Of a stretch of 64,000 bases of DNA, positions 45,360-54,921 are shown piece by piece. The translations under genes and the position numbers were made by a program. The notes below the pieces were generated by a model. The model was given only the letters and a program-made list of their open reading frames with translations, ran no database searches and was not told the DNA's origin. The stretch lies in NCBI GenBank assembly GCA_030428355.1, contig JAUIBL010000019.1, forward strand, positions 1 to 64,000, given 5' to 3'. Positions within the stretch are counted from its first letter, which is position 1. Each line of letters begins with the position of its first letter. This DNA comes from Alphaproteobacteria bacterium. GTDB taxonomy: Bacteria > Pseudomonadota > Alphaproteobacteria > Rhodobacterales > Rhodobacteraceae.

Positions 45360-45680
45360 ATGCCCACCGTTGCCGTGACCGATGAAACCTTCGATGCCGA
45401 AGTCAAGAATTCCAGCGTCCCCGTTGTTGTGGATTTCTGGGCCGAATGGTGTGGCCCCTGCAAACAGATCGGCCCGGCTTTGGAAGAGCTGGCTGCCGAA
45501 TACGGCGACAGCGTGAAGATCGCAAAGGTCGATGTCGACAGCAACCCGAACTCCGCCGCCGCGATGGGCGTGCGGGGTATTCCGTCGCTGTTCATCTTCA
45601 AGGACGGTCAGGTTGTGTCGAACAAGACCGGTGCAGCGCCGAAAGCCGCGCTGAAGGGTTGGATCGACGAAAGCATCTGA
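45360..45680 (+). CDS. trxA: Thioredoxin 1
   Basis: A 106-residue cytoplasmic thioredoxin with the redox site WCGPC (C31, C34), the buried Asp in VVVDFWAEW and the cis-Pro in RGIPSLFIF. It reduces ribonucleotide reductase, peroxiredoxins and other disulfides. It lies 47 bases after addA with its own ribosome-binding site (AAGGAGA) and is followed by a terminator. The ATG at 45360 was preferred; the frame's earlier ATG at 45333 adds nine unusual residues. Confidence 0.96.
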   Translation: MPTVAVTDETFDAEVKNSSVPVVVDFWAEWCGPCKQIGPALEELAAEYGDSVKIAKVDVDSNPNSAAAMGVRGIPSLFIFKDGQVVSNKTGAAPKAALKGWIDESI

Positions 45681-45700
45681 TTTCGCTTGAAATTCATCGA

Positions 45701-45730
45701 AACGCCCGGTCCCAGCGCCGGGCGTTTTGC
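45701..45730 (+). terminator. Terminator after trxA
   Basis: AACGCCCGG (45701-45709) and CCGGGCGTT (45718-45726) form a perfect 9-base stem with an 8-base loop, followed by a short T run. It closes the run from tsaE to trxA. Confidence 0.8.
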
Positions 45731-45795
45731 GTTGCAGGGCTTGTGCGGCCTGGCGGATCGGCCCATATCGGCACAAACGCAAGAAGGACGACCCC

Positions 45796-46353
45796 ATGGC
45801 TGACAGCGACTTTCCGGGATGGCACGGCACCACGATCATCGGCGTTCGCAAGGGCGGCAAGGTGGTGATTGCAGGCGACGGGCAGGTCAGCCTTGGTCAG
45901 ACGGTGATCAAGGGCACCGCCCGCAAGGTGCGCCGCATCTCGCCCGGTGGCTATGACGTGGTCGCCGGATTTGCCGGATCGACCGCTGATGCCTTTACCC
46001 TGCTGGAACGGCTCGAAGCCAAGCTGGAAGCAACCCCCGGCCAACTCCAGCGCGCCAGTGTCGAACTGGCCAAGGATTGGCGCACCGACAAGTACCTGCA
46101 AAAGCTCGAAGCGATGCTGATCGTGTCCGATGGCAAAGAGCTTTATGTCATCACCGGCGCGGGCGACGTGTTGGAACCGGAACATGACGTGACCGCCATC
46201 GGGTCTGGTGGGAACTATGCCTTGGCCGCCGGGCGCGCCCTGATGGGTACCGACAAGGATGCCGAACGGATCGCCCGCGAAGCGATGGCGATTGCGGCTG
46301 ACATCTGCGTCTACACCAACGGCAACCTTACGGTTGAGACGATTCAGGCCTGA
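45796..46353 (+). CDS. hslV: ATP-dependent protease peptidase subunit HslV
   Basis: A 185-residue peptidase of the proteasome-like family. The N-terminal propeptide ([11 protein letters not shown]) is removed to expose T12 of [10 protein letters not shown] as nucleophile. [12 protein letters not shown] and [16 protein letters not shown] are family marks. It forms a double hexamer with HslU to degrade misfolded and regulatory proteins. Its 3' end overlaps brnA on the other strand by ten bases, and hslU lies more than 600 bases away instead of directly following. Confidence 0.95.
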   Translation: MADSDFPGWHGTTIIGVRKGGKVVIAGDGQVSLGQTVIKGTARKVRRISPGGYDVVAGFAGSTADAFTLLERLEAKLEATPGQLQRASVELAKDWRTDKYLQKLEAMLIVSDGKELYVITGAGDVLEPEHDVTAIGSGGNYALAAGRALMGTDKDAERIAREAMAIAADICVYTNGNLTVETIQA

Positions 46354-46631
46354 CCGGCCTTTTTCGCTTCCATATAGGCGCGAAGCACCGCGTTCATGCG
46401 GGTCTGGTACCCGCGACCCTCGGATTTGAAGAACTCGAGCACGTCCGGATCAACCCGAAGCGAAATCGCCTGTTTCAGGTCGGGGGTCACGATACGCGCT
46501 TTGGACCAGTCGACCTCGAACTCTTGCGGGCCTTCGTAATCGCCCTGCTCACGCAGATAGTCCCAATCGGTTTCACTTTTCATTCTCCGGATTTCTTCCA
46601 GAGAATACCGCTTGATATTGCTCTCGCTCAT
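46344..46631 (-). CDS. brnA: BrnA antitoxin
   Basis: A 95-residue protein. The N-terminal part [24 protein letters not shown] is acidic and helical and would wrap the toxin. The C-terminal part [37 protein letters not shown] is a ribbon-helix-helix DNA-binding domain. That order is typical of BrnA. The start at 46631 lies inside the brnT gene (59-base overlap); the frame extends to 46676, but MSESNIKRY is the usual family start. It should neutralise BrnT and repress its promoter. It ends inside the 3' end of hslV on the opposite strand. Confidence 0.88.
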   Translation of the reverse strand: MSESNIKRYSLEEIRRMKSETDWDYLREQGDYEGPQEFEVDWSKARIVTPDLKQAISLRVDPDVLEFFKSEGRGYQTRMNAVLRAYMEAKKAGQA

Positions 46632-46863
46632 CTTTTCTTGCCTTTCGGGCAGTAATGATCCGAACACGATCACCACGCATTGTGAACACTACAGCAAAGT
46701 AACTTCCACCCAGCTGTCCGACCGCAATCTTGCGCTCTTCGATCTCGCTTCGTGCGTCCATAACAATATGCTGCGATTGCAGGATTTCGGCGGCATCGAG
46801 AAAGTCGATTTTGTGCTTTGCTAAGGTCGTCAGGCGCTTTTTCTCGTCAAATTCAAAATCCAT
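46573..46863 (-). CDS. brnT: BrnT ribonuclease toxin
   Basis: A 96-residue RelE-fold toxin: [27 protein letters not shown] is the BrnT opening, and [32 protein letters not shown] carries the C-terminal Arg and Tyr/Glu residues of the active site. BrnT stops growth by cutting RNA during stress. It is upstream of brnA, in the toxin-first order normal for this family. The ribosome-binding site GAGGAGG lies 14 bases before the ATG but inside a hairpin (46870-46885). The pair is inserted between hslV and hslU, opposite to both. Confidence 0.9.
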   Translation of the reverse strand: MDFEFDEKKRLTTLAKHKIDFLDAAEILQSQHIVMDARSEIEERKIAVGQLGGSYFAVVFTMRGDRVRIITARKARKDEREQYQAVFSGRNPENEK

Positions 46864-46869
46864 CTGTCT

Positions 46870-46885
46870 GCCCCTCCTCAGGGGC
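46870..46885 (-). promoter_or_regulatory. Hairpin covering the brnT ribosome-binding site
   Basis: On the leftward strand GCCCCT-GAGG-AGGGGC is a perfect 6-base stem with a 4-base loop. The purine-rich ribosome-binding site of brnT spans the loop and the 3' arm, and the hairpin ends six bases before the toxin ATG. It could lower toxin translation. Confidence 0.5.
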
Positions 46886-46912
46886 TGGACTTACCTGTAA
46901 CCATATATGCGA

Positions 46913-46924
46913 TTGTATATACAA
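46913..46924. promoter_or_regulatory. Palindrome TTGTATATACAA, BrnA operator candidate
   Basis: TTGTATATACAA is a perfect 12-base palindrome 50 bases upstream of the brnT ATG, in an AT-rich stretch unlike its surroundings. Ribbon-helix-helix antitoxins bind short palindromes over their own promoters, so this is the natural BrnA site. It also lies 68 bases upstream of hslU, which reads the other way. Confidence 0.55.
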
Positions 46925-46991
46925 ATGGTCAAGCCTTTTAAATTCCGGTGACTCCCACTATCTCGACACGAACAGAGTAAAGGACGCCTTA

Positions 46992-48302
46992 ATGACCGAC
47001 CTCACCCCCCGCGAAATCGTGTCGGAACTGGACCGCTTCATCATCGGGCAGAAGGATGCCAAGCGCGCGGTGGCCGTGGCCCTGCGCAACCGCTGGCGGC
47101 GCAAGCAACTCAGCGACGATCTGCGGGAAGAGGTGTACCCAAAGAACATCCTGATGATCGGACCTACCGGCGTCGGCAAGACCGAGATCAGCCGCCGTCT
47201 GGCCAAGCTGGCCAAAGCACCCTTCATCAAGGTCGAAGCTACCAAGTTCACCGAGGTGGGCTATGTCGGGCGCGACGTGGAGCAGATCATCCGTGATCTG
47301 GTCGACGCGGCCATTGCCATGACCCGCGACCACATGCGCGAAGACGTGAAGGCCAAGGCGCACGAAGCGGCGGAACAGCGGGTGATCGAAGCCATCGCTG
47401 GTGAAGGCGCACGCGAAGGCACGCGCGAGATGTTTCGCAAGAAGCTCAAGGATGGGCTGCTGGACGACACCGTGATCGAACTGGAACTGCAGGACACCTC
47501 AAGCCCTTTCCCTATGATGGACATCCCCGGCCAACCCAACATGGGCGGTGGCGGAATGATGAATCTTGGCGACCTCTTTGGCAAAGCGTTTGCGGGGCGC
47601 ACCACCCGCAAGCGGATGACCGTGGCCGAAAGCTATGAAGTTCTGATCGCAGAAGAAGCGGACAAGCTGCTGGACGACGACGTGGTCAAGGAAAAGGCGC
47701 TGGAAGCGGTCGAACAGAACGGCATCGTGTTTCTGGACGAGATCGACAAGGTGGCTGCACGGCAGGAAACCCGTGGCGGGGATGTCAGCCGCGAAGGGGT
47801 GCAGCGCGACCTGCTGCCCCTGATCGAAGGCACCACCGTCAGCACCAAACATGGCCCGGTGAAAACCGACCACATCCTGTTCATCGCATCCGGTGCATTC
47901 CACATCGCAAAACCGTCGGACCTGCTGCCTGAACTGCAAGGGCGTCTGCCGATCCGCGTCAACCTGCGCGCACTCACCGAAGAAGACTTCGTGCGCATCC
48001 TGACGGAAACCGACAACGCGCTGACGCTGCAATACACGGCGCTGATGGCGACCGAAGAAGTGACCGTCAGCTTTACCGAAGACGGCATCGCCGCTTTGGC
48101 GAAAATCGCGGCGGACGTGAACCAGTCGGTCGAAAACATCGGCGCCCGACGGCTCTATACTGTGATGGAGCGCGTGTTCGAAGACCTGAGCTTCGAAGCA
48201 CCCGACCGGTCCGGCGACGAGGTCGTCGTGGATGCAGCCTTTGTGGAAAAGCATCTGGGCGAGCTGACCAAATCCGCCGATCTCAGCCGCTACGTTCTTT
48301 AA
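46992..48302 (+). CDS. hslU: HslU ATPase of the HslUV protease
   Basis: A 436-residue AAA+ unfoldase. It opens [34 protein letters not shown]. Walker A is GPTGVGKT (57-64), Walker B is [11 protein letters not shown], and the insertion domain is in residues about 110-240. The tail DLSRYVL is the C-terminus that inserts into HslV. I chose the ATG at 46992 with AAGGA upstream; the longer frame runs through the BrnT promoter. Separated from hslV by the BrnTA pair, it must now be transcribed by read-through or from a promoter in 46864-46991. Confidence 0.96.
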   Translation: MTDLTPREIVSELDRFIIGQKDAKRAVAVALRNRWRRKQLSDDLREEVYPKNILMIGPTGVGKTEISRRLAKLAKAPFIKVEATKFTEVGYVGRDVEQIIRDLVDAAIAMTRDHMREDVKAKAHEAAEQRVIEAIAGEGAREGTREMFRKKLKDGLLDDTVIELELQDTSSPFPMMDIPGQPNMGGGGMMNLGDLFGKAFAGRTTRKRMTVAESYEVLIAEEADKLLDDDVVKEKALEAVEQNGIVFLDEIDKVAARQETRGGDVSREGVQRDLLPLIEGTTVSTKHGPVKTDHILFIASGAFHIAKPSDLLPELQGRLPIRVNLRALTEEDFVRILTETDNALTLQYTALMATEEVTVSFTEDGIAALAKIAADVNQSVENIGARRLYTVMERVFEDLSFEAPDRSGDEVVVDAAFVEKHLGELTKSADLSRYVL

Positions 48303-48323
48303 CCAGGAACCAAATGCCCACGA

Positions 48324-48354
48324 AAAAGCCCCGCCAGTTTGGCGGGGCTTCTTT
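48324..48354. terminator. Bidirectional terminator between hslU and the peptide-binding gene
   Basis: GCCCCGCC-AGTTT-GGCGGGGC (48328-48348) is a perfect 8-base stem. It is flanked by five A's on the left and a T-rich run on the right, so it ends both convergent transcripts. Confidence 0.92.
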
Positions 48355-48371
48355 TCTTACAGCGGCTGGGC

Positions 48372-49919
48372 TTACGCCATCCACCACCGTTCGGCCATCC
48401 GGCCGTTGTCCATCTGCCAGAGGTTGCCCACCGTGTCGGACGTCGCGATCTTGGTTGACAGCGCCTGCACATAGTTGGCGAACATCGGAATGATCACACC
48501 ACCATCGTCGCGCAGGATCTGCTGCATCTCGAAATACATCTCGCGACGCTTGTTGCTGTCCAGTTCCGCACGGGCCAGAAGCAGCAACTCCTGGAAGCGC
48601 GGCTCGTCCCACTGGCTGTCGTTCCACGGAACCCCGGCTTCGTAGGCGGTTGCGAACATCCAGTCCTCGGTCGCTCGGCCCGAGAAGTACGACGCACAGA
48701 ACGGCTTTTTCAGCCATACGTTCGACCAGTAACCATCCGCCGGTTCCTGCACCACGTTGATGTTGATGCCCGCACCCTTGGCCGAAGCCTGATAGAGCTG
48801 CGCCGCATCGACAGCGCCGTTGAACGCTGCATCCGACACGTTGAGGTCGATGTTGAGCTCGGTCAGACCCGCTTCCTTGAGGTAGAACTTGGCCTTGTCC
48901 AGATCGTAGGTCAGCGGCTCCATTTCCGAATGGAAATACTGGTTGGCAGGGCCGATTGGGGTGTCGTTGGCTGCCATACCGTGACCCAGCAGGATTTTAT
49001 CCACCAGTTCCTGACGGTTGATGCCGTACTTGAGCGCGCGACGCACGTTCACGTCGGTGAACGGATCGACCTTGGTCAGCATCGGGAAGGTGTAGTGCTG
49101 GTTGCCCGTCACTTCCTGAATGCGGATCATCGGGTTCGCCCGAAGCAACGCCTCGGTCTTGAAGTCGATCCGGTTGATCGCATCGACCTGACCCGTCATC
49201 AGCGCGTTCATACGGGCCGTGGAGTCGTTGATCGCGATATATTCGATCTCGTCAAAGAAACCAGCGCTGTCGCCCTTGTAGTGGCTGTCCACCCGCTTGG
49301 CCGTCATGCGCACGCCCGGCTCGAACGATGTGACCTGATACAGGCCCGTGCCGATGCCCTTGGCAATCGCTTCTTCGATCTGGCCTGCCGGGTACATCAG
49401 CAGGTGATAATCGGACATCAGGTAGGGGAAGTCAGCATTGCCTGCTTCCAGAGTGAACTGAACCTGATGTTCACCGGTTTTCTTCATCTCGCTGATCGCG
49501 GCGACAATCGGCTGCGCAGCGGATTTCGCTCCTTCGGCCACGTGCAGTTGCAGCGACTCGATCACATCATCCGCGCCGAACGGCTTGCCGTTGTGGAAGG
49601 TCACGCCCTGACGGAGGTTGAACGTCCATGTCTTCGCATCGGGTGTCGCTTCCCAATCCGTGGCAAGTTCACCGATCAGCGATCCATCCGCAGCAACTTC
49701 GGTCAGGCTGTCGAACACGGCACCCTGAGCGGACGCGATCATGTAGAGGTCGGAATGCGTCCGGCCATCCCAGCTGTCCGAAGTGTTGGCACCGTTCAGG
49801 CCCACCCGCAGGCGGCCACCGCGCTTGGGCTGCGCAAACAGCGGAAGGCCACTGGCGGCCAGAACACCGGCGGCAGCACCGGTTCGAAGTAGTCCACGTC
49901 TAGAAATGCGAGTCATCAT
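48372..49919 (-). CDS. Peptide/opine ABC transporter substrate-binding protein (DppA/OppA type)
   Basis: A 515-residue periplasmic protein. It has a twin-arginine signal (ISRRGLLRTGAAAGVLAASG) rather than the usual Sec signal. Family landmarks are DSLTEVAADGSLIGELATDWEATPD, FTDVNVRRALKYGINRQELVDKILLG and the long C-terminal lobe. Members of cluster SBP_bac_5 bind di- and oligopeptides, opines, nickel or sugars. First gene of the leftward importer, whose ATPase gene starts about 60 bases after the stop in the direction of reading outward. Ligand unknown. Confidence 0.85.
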   Translation of the reverse strand: MMTRISRRGLLRTGAAAGVLAASGLPLFAQPKRGGRLRVGLNGANTSDSWDGRTHSDLYMIASAQGAVFDSLTEVAADGSLIGELATDWEATPDAKTWTFNLRQGVTFHNGKPFGADDVIESLQLHVAEGAKSAAQPIVAAISEMKKTGEHQVQFTLEAGNADFPYLMSDYHLLMYPAGQIEEAIAKGIGTGLYQVTSFEPGVRMTAKRVDSHYKGDSAGFFDEIEYIAINDSTARMNALMTGQVDAINRIDFKTEALLRANPMIRIQEVTGNQHYTFPMLTKVDPFTDVNVRRALKYGINRQELVDKILLGHGMAANDTPIGPANQYFHSEMEPLTYDLDKAKFYLKEAGLTELNIDLNVSDAAFNGAVDAAQLYQASAKGAGININVVQEPADGYWSNVWLKKPFCASYFSGRATEDWMFATAYEAGVPWNDSQWDEPRFQELLLLARAELDSNKRREMYFEMQQILRDDGGVIIPMFANYVQALSTKIATSDTVGNLWQMDNGRMAERWWMA

Positions 49920-49978
49920 CGTCTCCCTGTGATTATGAGCGGTCTCAGGCCGCCTGTAGGTCCTTCATGGACCGATTC

Positions 49979-51625
49979 TCATGACATCTTATCAACGGCT
50001 GCATCGCCGATATTATCAACTCCACGTTCGTTGAGTAGATTGGTAAGCCAATCCGGGTCCATTTCCGGCACCGAACTGAGCAAAAGGTCCGTATAGGGGT
50101 GATGCGGCGGCACGAACATGTCCTGTTTCGGCCCCTGCTCCACCACCTCACCGTCTTTCATCACCACCACTTCGTCTGCAATGGCTTTGACCGTCGCAAG
50201 ATCATGGGTGATGAACATGTAACTGAGCTTGAGATCATCCTGCAGACGCGCCAGCAGTTTGAGGATACCTTCCGCTACAAGCTGGTCCAAGGCACTTGTG
50301 ACCTCGTCGCAGATGATGAACTTCGGCTCCGCCGCCAAAGCGCGCGCAATGCCGATCCGCTGCTTCTGACCGCCAGACAGCTCGGACGGCAAACGGTCGA
50401 TATACTGCGCCGCAGGAAGCTCGATCTCGTCCAGCAATTCCTCGACGCGGCGGCGTTTCTGCTTGCCGGTCAATCCCATGTAGAACTGCACGGGCCGACC
50501 GATGATGTCGCCGATGGTGGTGCGCGGATTCAGCGCCGTGTCCGCCATCTGATAGATCATCTGCGCTTGCCGCAACTGATCCTTGCTCCGGCTCTTGTAA
50601 TTCGCCGGGAGCGCCTTTCCGTCGAACTCGATCACGCCATGCGTCGGCGGCAACAGCCCTGTAATACACCGCGCCGTGGTCGACTTGCCCGACCCGGATT
50701 CACCCACAACAGCAACGGTGCGCCCTTCGTGGATGTCAAAGCTGACGTTGTGCAGAACGGGAATCTTGCCATAAGCGGCGGACACGTTCTGAACGGACAC
50801 AACTGGCGTGGCGCTGGTATGCACCGCAGGTTTCTGCGGACGTTCAAACGCGCGCACGGCCCACAGGCTCTTGGTGTATTCTTCCTTGGGATGGGCCAGC
50901 ATCGTGCGGGTATCCGCCTCTTCCACCTCATCTCCCTTGAGCAGCACCTTGATCCGATCCGCCATCTGGGCGACCACCGCCAGATCGTGCGTGATGTAGA
51001 TCGCGGCGGTGTCAAACTGCTCGACAATATCGCGGATCGACGCCAGCACTTCGATCTGCGTGGTCACGTCCAGCGCCGTGGTCGGTTCGTCGAAGATGAT
51101 CAGGTCGGGACGGCAGGACATCGCCATCGCCGTCATCGCGCGCTGAAGCTGACCACCAGACACCTGGTGCGGATAGCGGAACCCGATCTGATCCGGATTG
51201 GGCAGACGCAACCGACGATACAGCTCGATCCCGTCCTTCATGCTCTCGGCGCGGGACATGACACCGTGCTGCACCGGGCCTTCGGTGTGCTGGTCGATCA
51301 GCTTGTGCGCCGGGTTAAAGCTGGCCGCCGCAGATTGCGCGACATAGGCGATGCGCTTGCCCAACAGATCGCGCTTCTTGGCGGCTGAGGCTGCAATGAG
51401 GTCGATGCCATCGAACATGACCGACCCCTTCGAGATCCGCACGCCATCACGGGTAAAGCCCATCGCGGCGAGACCAAGCGTCGACTTGCCCGCACCCGAT
51501 TCCCCGATGAGGCCCAGCACTTCGCCCTTGTTCAACGTCAGGCTGGCACCATTGATGATGGGCGACCACACCTCGTCGCTGCGCCCTTCGATCCAGAGAT
51601 CGCGGATTTCGACCAGCGCGCTCAT
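49979..51625 (-). CDS. Fused double ATPase of a peptide ABC transporter (DppD-DppF type)
   Basis: A 548-residue protein with two complete ATPase halves. The first has Walker A GESGAGKS (41-48), VSGGQLQRAMTAM and LIIFDEP. The second has VGESGSGKS near residue 315, LSGGQKQRIGIARAL and FIICDEV. In most relatives DppD and DppF are separate genes; fused forms are also common. The start at 51625 overlaps the permease stop by ATGA. The second Walker B is IICDEVTSALD rather than the usual DEP, a normal variant in this group. Confidence 0.9.
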   Translation of the reverse strand: MSALVEIRDLWIEGRSDEVWSPIINGASLTLNKGEVLGLIGESGAGKSTLGLAAMGFTRDGVRISKGSVMFDGIDLIAASAAKKRDLLGKRIAYVAQSAAASFNPAHKLIDQHTEGPVQHGVMSRAESMKDGIELYRRLRLPNPDQIGFRYPHQVSGGQLQRAMTAMAMSCRPDLIIFDEPTTALDVTTQIEVLASIRDIVEQFDTAAIYITHDLAVVAQMADRIKVLLKGDEVEEADTRTMLAHPKEEYTKSLWAVRAFERPQKPAVHTSATPVVSVQNVSAAYGKIPVLHNVSFDIHEGRTVAVVGESGSGKSTTARCITGLLPPTHGVIEFDGKALPANYKSRSKDQLRQAQMIYQMADTALNPRTTIGDIIGRPVQFYMGLTGKQKRRRVEELLDEIELPAAQYIDRLPSELSGGQKQRIGIARALAAEPKFIICDEVTSALDQLVAEGILKLLARLQDDLKLSYMFITHDLATVKAIADEVVVMKDGEVVEQGPKQDMFVPPHHPYTDLLLSSVPEMDPDWLTNLLNERGVDNIGDAAVDKMS

Positions 51626-52824
51626 TCCTTCAACCCCGAGCTTCTGTGCAGCATCCAGTCGACCACGAAGTTGACCCCGACAGTCAGCAGCGCAATCGCC
51701 CCGGCGGCCAGCAGGGGCAGCGCCGCCGTCAAAGGCGAAAACGCCGCGAAGTTGATGAACTGGGCCGAGTCGCGCACCATCGTGCCCCAATCCGCCAGCG
51801 GAGGCTGGATGCCGACACCCAGGAAGGACAGCGATGCAATCGTCAGGAACACAAAGCAGAACCGCAATCCGAACTCTGCCAGCAACGGCGCGGTCGCATT
51901 CGGCAGGATTTCCTTGAAGATCAGGTAACCCAAACCCTCGCCCCGCAGCTTGGCCGCTTCGATATAATCCATCACCACGATGTTCAGACCCACCGCGCGT
52001 GCAAGGCGAAACACCCGCGTGCTGTCGATCACGGCGATGATCAGGATCATGTAGACCGTCAGAAGCCACCGCTCTGATCCGGCCCAGGCACTGGCAATGG
52101 TCATCAGCAGCAGCGCAAAGATCAGCGACGGGATCGCCATCAGAACGTCCACGGCCCGGCTGAGGATCTGATCCAGCCAGCCCTGCAACGTCGCGGCTAG
52201 AAAACCAAGCGTGCCGCCCAGAAAGAACGCCAGACAGGTGGTGATGAACGCAATACCCACGGTGTTCTGCGCACCATAGATCAGACGGCTCAGCAGATCG
52301 CGCCCGATCTGGTCCGTGCCCAGAGGATGCAGCGGATCACCCCCTGTCGCCGGGTTGCCGCCCGGCAGCACGTTCACCTTGGCGAACACGGCCTCTTGTC
52401 CATAGGGCGCCAGCCACGCGGCAAAGATCGCGGTCAGGGCGTACAGGATCACGATCAGCAGTCCAAAACTTGCCGTCAATGGCATCTGGCGGAACAGCTT
52501 CTTGCTGCCACGTGTCCCTATCATGCGCCCCAGAGCGCGGAAGAGATAGGCCGCAACAGCCGACAGAAGGAAAAACTGCACCGCCCAGCGGAAGAACACG
52601 ACACCCGCGTTCGGAACACCCGCATCGGTGATCGTCGGCTGGAAGAAATACCAGACGGAAAACACCACAAGGCTTGCCCCAAGCACATATCCGAACGCCA
52701 CTGCAAACGGCATGTCCCGGAATGTCGGCGCGTTGCCCGTGGCCTTCTGCCCCGCAAAGCGCAGAACCCAACCGCCCGCCGCGATCCCCAAAAGGATCAG
52801 GGCCAATGTCGGAAGCGTGCTCAT
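51622..52824 (-). CDS. Peptide ABC transporter permease (DppC type) with extra N-terminal membrane segments
   Basis: A 400-residue permease. From about residue 115 it follows the DppC layout, with LGTDQIGRDLLSRLIYGAQ near residue 175 and the EAA loop YIEAAKLRGEGLGYLIFKEILPN. The first 110 residues carry three additional hydrophobic segments (about 5-22, 40-61, 76-95) that ordinary DppC proteins of about 290 residues lack. It starts at the ATG at 52824 overlapping the upstream permease by ATGA. Confidence 0.85.
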   Translation of the reverse strand: MSTLPTLALILLGIAAGGWVLRFAGQKATGNAPTFRDMPFAVAFGYVLGASLVVFSVWYFFQPTITDAGVPNAGVVFFRWAVQFFLLSAVAAYLFRALGRMIGTRGSKKLFRQMPLTASFGLLIVILYALTAIFAAWLAPYGQEAVFAKVNVLPGGNPATGGDPLHPLGTDQIGRDLLSRLIYGAQNTVGIAFITTCLAFFLGGTLGFLAATLQGWLDQILSRAVDVLMAIPSLIFALLLMTIASAWAGSERWLLTVYMILIIAVIDSTRVFRLARAVGLNIVVMDYIEAAKLRGEGLGYLIFKEILPNATAPLLAEFGLRFCFVFLTIASLSFLGVGIQPPLADWGTMVRDSAQFINFAAFSPLTAALPLLAAGAIALLTVGVNFVVDWMLHRSSGLKE

Positions 52825-53816
52825 TTCGGATGCCTCAAACGCGGATTGGACAGGATCGACAGGATGTCCGCCAGCAGGTTCAGAAGGATGTACGCGGCAG
52901 CGAAAATCAGGCAGCACGCCTGCACCACCGGAATGTCGCGGATCTTCACGCTGTCCACGAACAACTGACCGATGCCGGGATAGACAAACACCACCTCGAC
53001 CACCACGACCCCGGTGATGAGATAGGCCAGGTTCAAAGCGATCACGTTGATGATCGGCGCAAGCGCGTTGGGCAGGGCGTGTTTCACGATGACCCGCATC
53101 GGCGACATACCCTTGAGTCGCGCCATCTCGATATAGGGCGAGGCAAGAAGGTTGATGATCGCCGCCCGCGTCATCCGCATCATATGCGCAGTCACGACAA
53201 GGGTCAGCGTCAACGCGGGCAGCAGCGTCCGTTCAAGCCGTTCGCCAAAGGACATACCCTCAAAGATGTTGGACAGTGACGGCAGCATCGGATTCAGCAC
53301 AGCAAGGAACAGGATCAGCACATAGGCAAGGAAGAACTCGGGTGACGAGATCGAGGTGAGGGTCGTGATATTCGTCGCACGGTCAAAGACCGAATTGCGG
53401 AACAGCGCGGCCAGAATGCCCAGCACAAGCGAAACCGGAACCGCAATCGCCGCGGTGACCGCAGCAAGAAACATGGTGTTTTCAAAGCGCGGCGCGATCT
53501 GCTGCGCCACCGTTGTCCGCACGCCACTATCGGCCCCGACAAAACTGGCGAAATTGGCCTGCGCAAAGGAATTGCCCAGATCACCCTGCAGCGCGGCACC
53601 CAGCCACTGGAAATATCGCGTGATCGGTGGCTGATCGAGACCGAGGTCCCGACGGATCGCCTCGACCGCATCCGGCGTCGCGCCCTGCCCCAGAATGGCT
53701 TGGGCAAAATCGCCGGGAAGCAGGTTCACGGCTGTGAAAATCACGATGGACACGACGAAGAGCGTGAGAAGCCCAAGCGCAAGCCGCTGCAGAATGATGC
53801 GAATGACTGAATTCAA
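52821..53816 (-). CDS. Peptide ABC transporter permease (DppB type)
   Basis: A 331-residue membrane permease with about six segments. The N-terminal signal-anchor helix FALLTLFVVSIVIFTAVNLLPGD is typical of DppB. FARSLASPYIEMARLKGMSPMRVIVKHALPN-like sequence (here LASPYIEMARLKGMSPMRV) is the EAA loop, and VVVEVVFVYPGIGQLFVDSV follows near residue 285. It pairs with the DppC-type permease. The order here is DppB-DppC-ATPase-binding protein reading leftward, so the permeases come first and the binding protein last. Confidence 0.9.
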   Translation of the reverse strand: MNSVIRIILQRLALGLLTLFVVSIVIFTAVNLLPGDFAQAILGQGATPDAVEAIRRDLGLDQPPITRYFQWLGAALQGDLGNSFAQANFASFVGADSGVRTTVAQQIAPRFENTMFLAAVTAAIAVPVSLVLGILAALFRNSVFDRATNITTLTSISSPEFFLAYVLILFLAVLNPMLPSLSNIFEGMSFGERLERTLLPALTLTLVVTAHMMRMTRAAIINLLASPYIEMARLKGMSPMRVIVKHALPNALAPIINVIALNLAYLITGVVVVEVVFVYPGIGQLFVDSVKIRDIPVVQACCLIFAAAYILLNLLADILSILSNPRLRHPK

Positions 53817-53899
53817 CTGGAGGCTTAACCCTGGTTCACGTCGTTTGCATACGTTAACAACCCCGAGCCACGTGTAAACATTTTAATGGCGACAAACGT

Positions 53900-54877
53900 C
53901 TAAGATGTTGAGATCGCGTCCATTATTCTTACCAATTCGGCGCTGATCCCGGGTTCCGACAGTGCATGCCCGGCATTGCGAACCATCCTCAGGTCACATT
54001 CGGGCCAGACGCGCGCCAATTCCCAGGCACGCACGGGTGGGCAGATCATGTCGTACCGGCCCTGAACGATGGCACCGGGAATGCCCGACAGACGGTCCAT
54101 ATTGTTCAGAATCCAACCGTCTTCCTCAAGAAAACCGTTGTTGATGAAGTAATGGTTCTCAAGCCGCGCAAACGCACGCGCATAATCCCCGGGTGACTCT
54201 CCCCCCGATCCGCTGGAATAGACCGACGCCAGCGCGTTTTCCCAGGCCGACCACGCCCGCGCAAACCGGGTTTCGGTGCGCAGATCACCGCAGAACAACC
54301 GCCGGTGATAGGCCGCGATCAGATCGTCGCGTTCATCCTCGGGGATCATGTCGACGAACCGGGCCCAGGTTTCCGGCCAGAACTGCCCCGCGCCCCCGCC
54401 ATAGAACCAGTCCAGCTCGGCCTTGGTCATGGTGAACACACCGCGTAGCACCAGATGGCGCACGCGGTCGGGATGGCTGATTGCATAGATCAGAGCAAGC
54501 GTCGCGCCCCAACTGCCGCCAAACACGATGAACTGGTCGATCCCAAGCGTCTTGCGGATCAACTCGATATCCGCGACCAGATCCCATGTTGTGTTGTCGT
54601 TGACACTCGCATGGGGCCGCGACCGCCCACACCCACGCTGATCGAACAGTACGACGCGGTACACCTTGGGATCGAAATAGCGCCGCATTGACGGGCTGCA
54701 CCCGCCACCGGGGCCGCCATGCAGCACGATCACCGGCAGGCCGTTCTCTGCCCCGCATTGTTCGACGTAGACACTATGCCCATCCCCCACCGACAGCATG
54801 CGCTGGTCGTAGGGGTCGATGGGGGGGTAAAGATACTGCACTGCGCGCTTTTGGCTCGGGAATTTGTCCATATCCAC
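53900..54877 (-). CDS. pip: Proline iminopeptidase
   Basis: A 325-residue alpha/beta-hydrolase of family S33. HGGPGGG (53-59) forms the oxyanion loop, S122 in [10 protein letters not shown] is the nucleophile, the Asp lies in GRYDMICP and the His in [10 protein letters not shown]. It removes N-terminal proline from peptides. [24 protein letters not shown] is the usual family segment. It lies just upstream (in leftward order) of the peptide importer, so imported Pro-peptides may be its substrate. It is divergent from ubiG across 44 bases. Confidence 0.93.
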   Translation of the reverse strand: MDMDKFPSQKRAVQYLYPPIDPYDQRMLSVGDGHSVYVEQCGAENGLPVIVLHGGPGGGCSPSMRRYFDPKVYRVVLFDQRGCGRSRPHASVNDNTTWDLVADIELIRKTLGIDQFIVFGGSWGATLALIYAISHPDRVRHLVLRGVFTMTKAELDWFYGGGAGQFWPETWARFVDMIPEDERDDLIAAYHRRLFCGDLRTETRFARAWSAWENALASVYSSGSGGESPGDYARAFARLENHYFINNGFLEEDGWILNNMDRLSGIPGAIVQGRYDMICPPVRAWELARVWPECDLRMVRNAGHALSEPGISAELVRIMDAISTS

Positions 54878-54921
54878 TCTATATTGGCAGCAATTACCAA
54901 AAGACCATGGGGAAATGTCTC

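Noticed and set aside
46818..46991. Longer hslU start within the brnT promoter region
   Set aside because: The upstream part is unlike HslU, crosses the brnT promoter and lacks a ribosome-binding site; the ATG at 46992 has one and gives the standard N-terminus.
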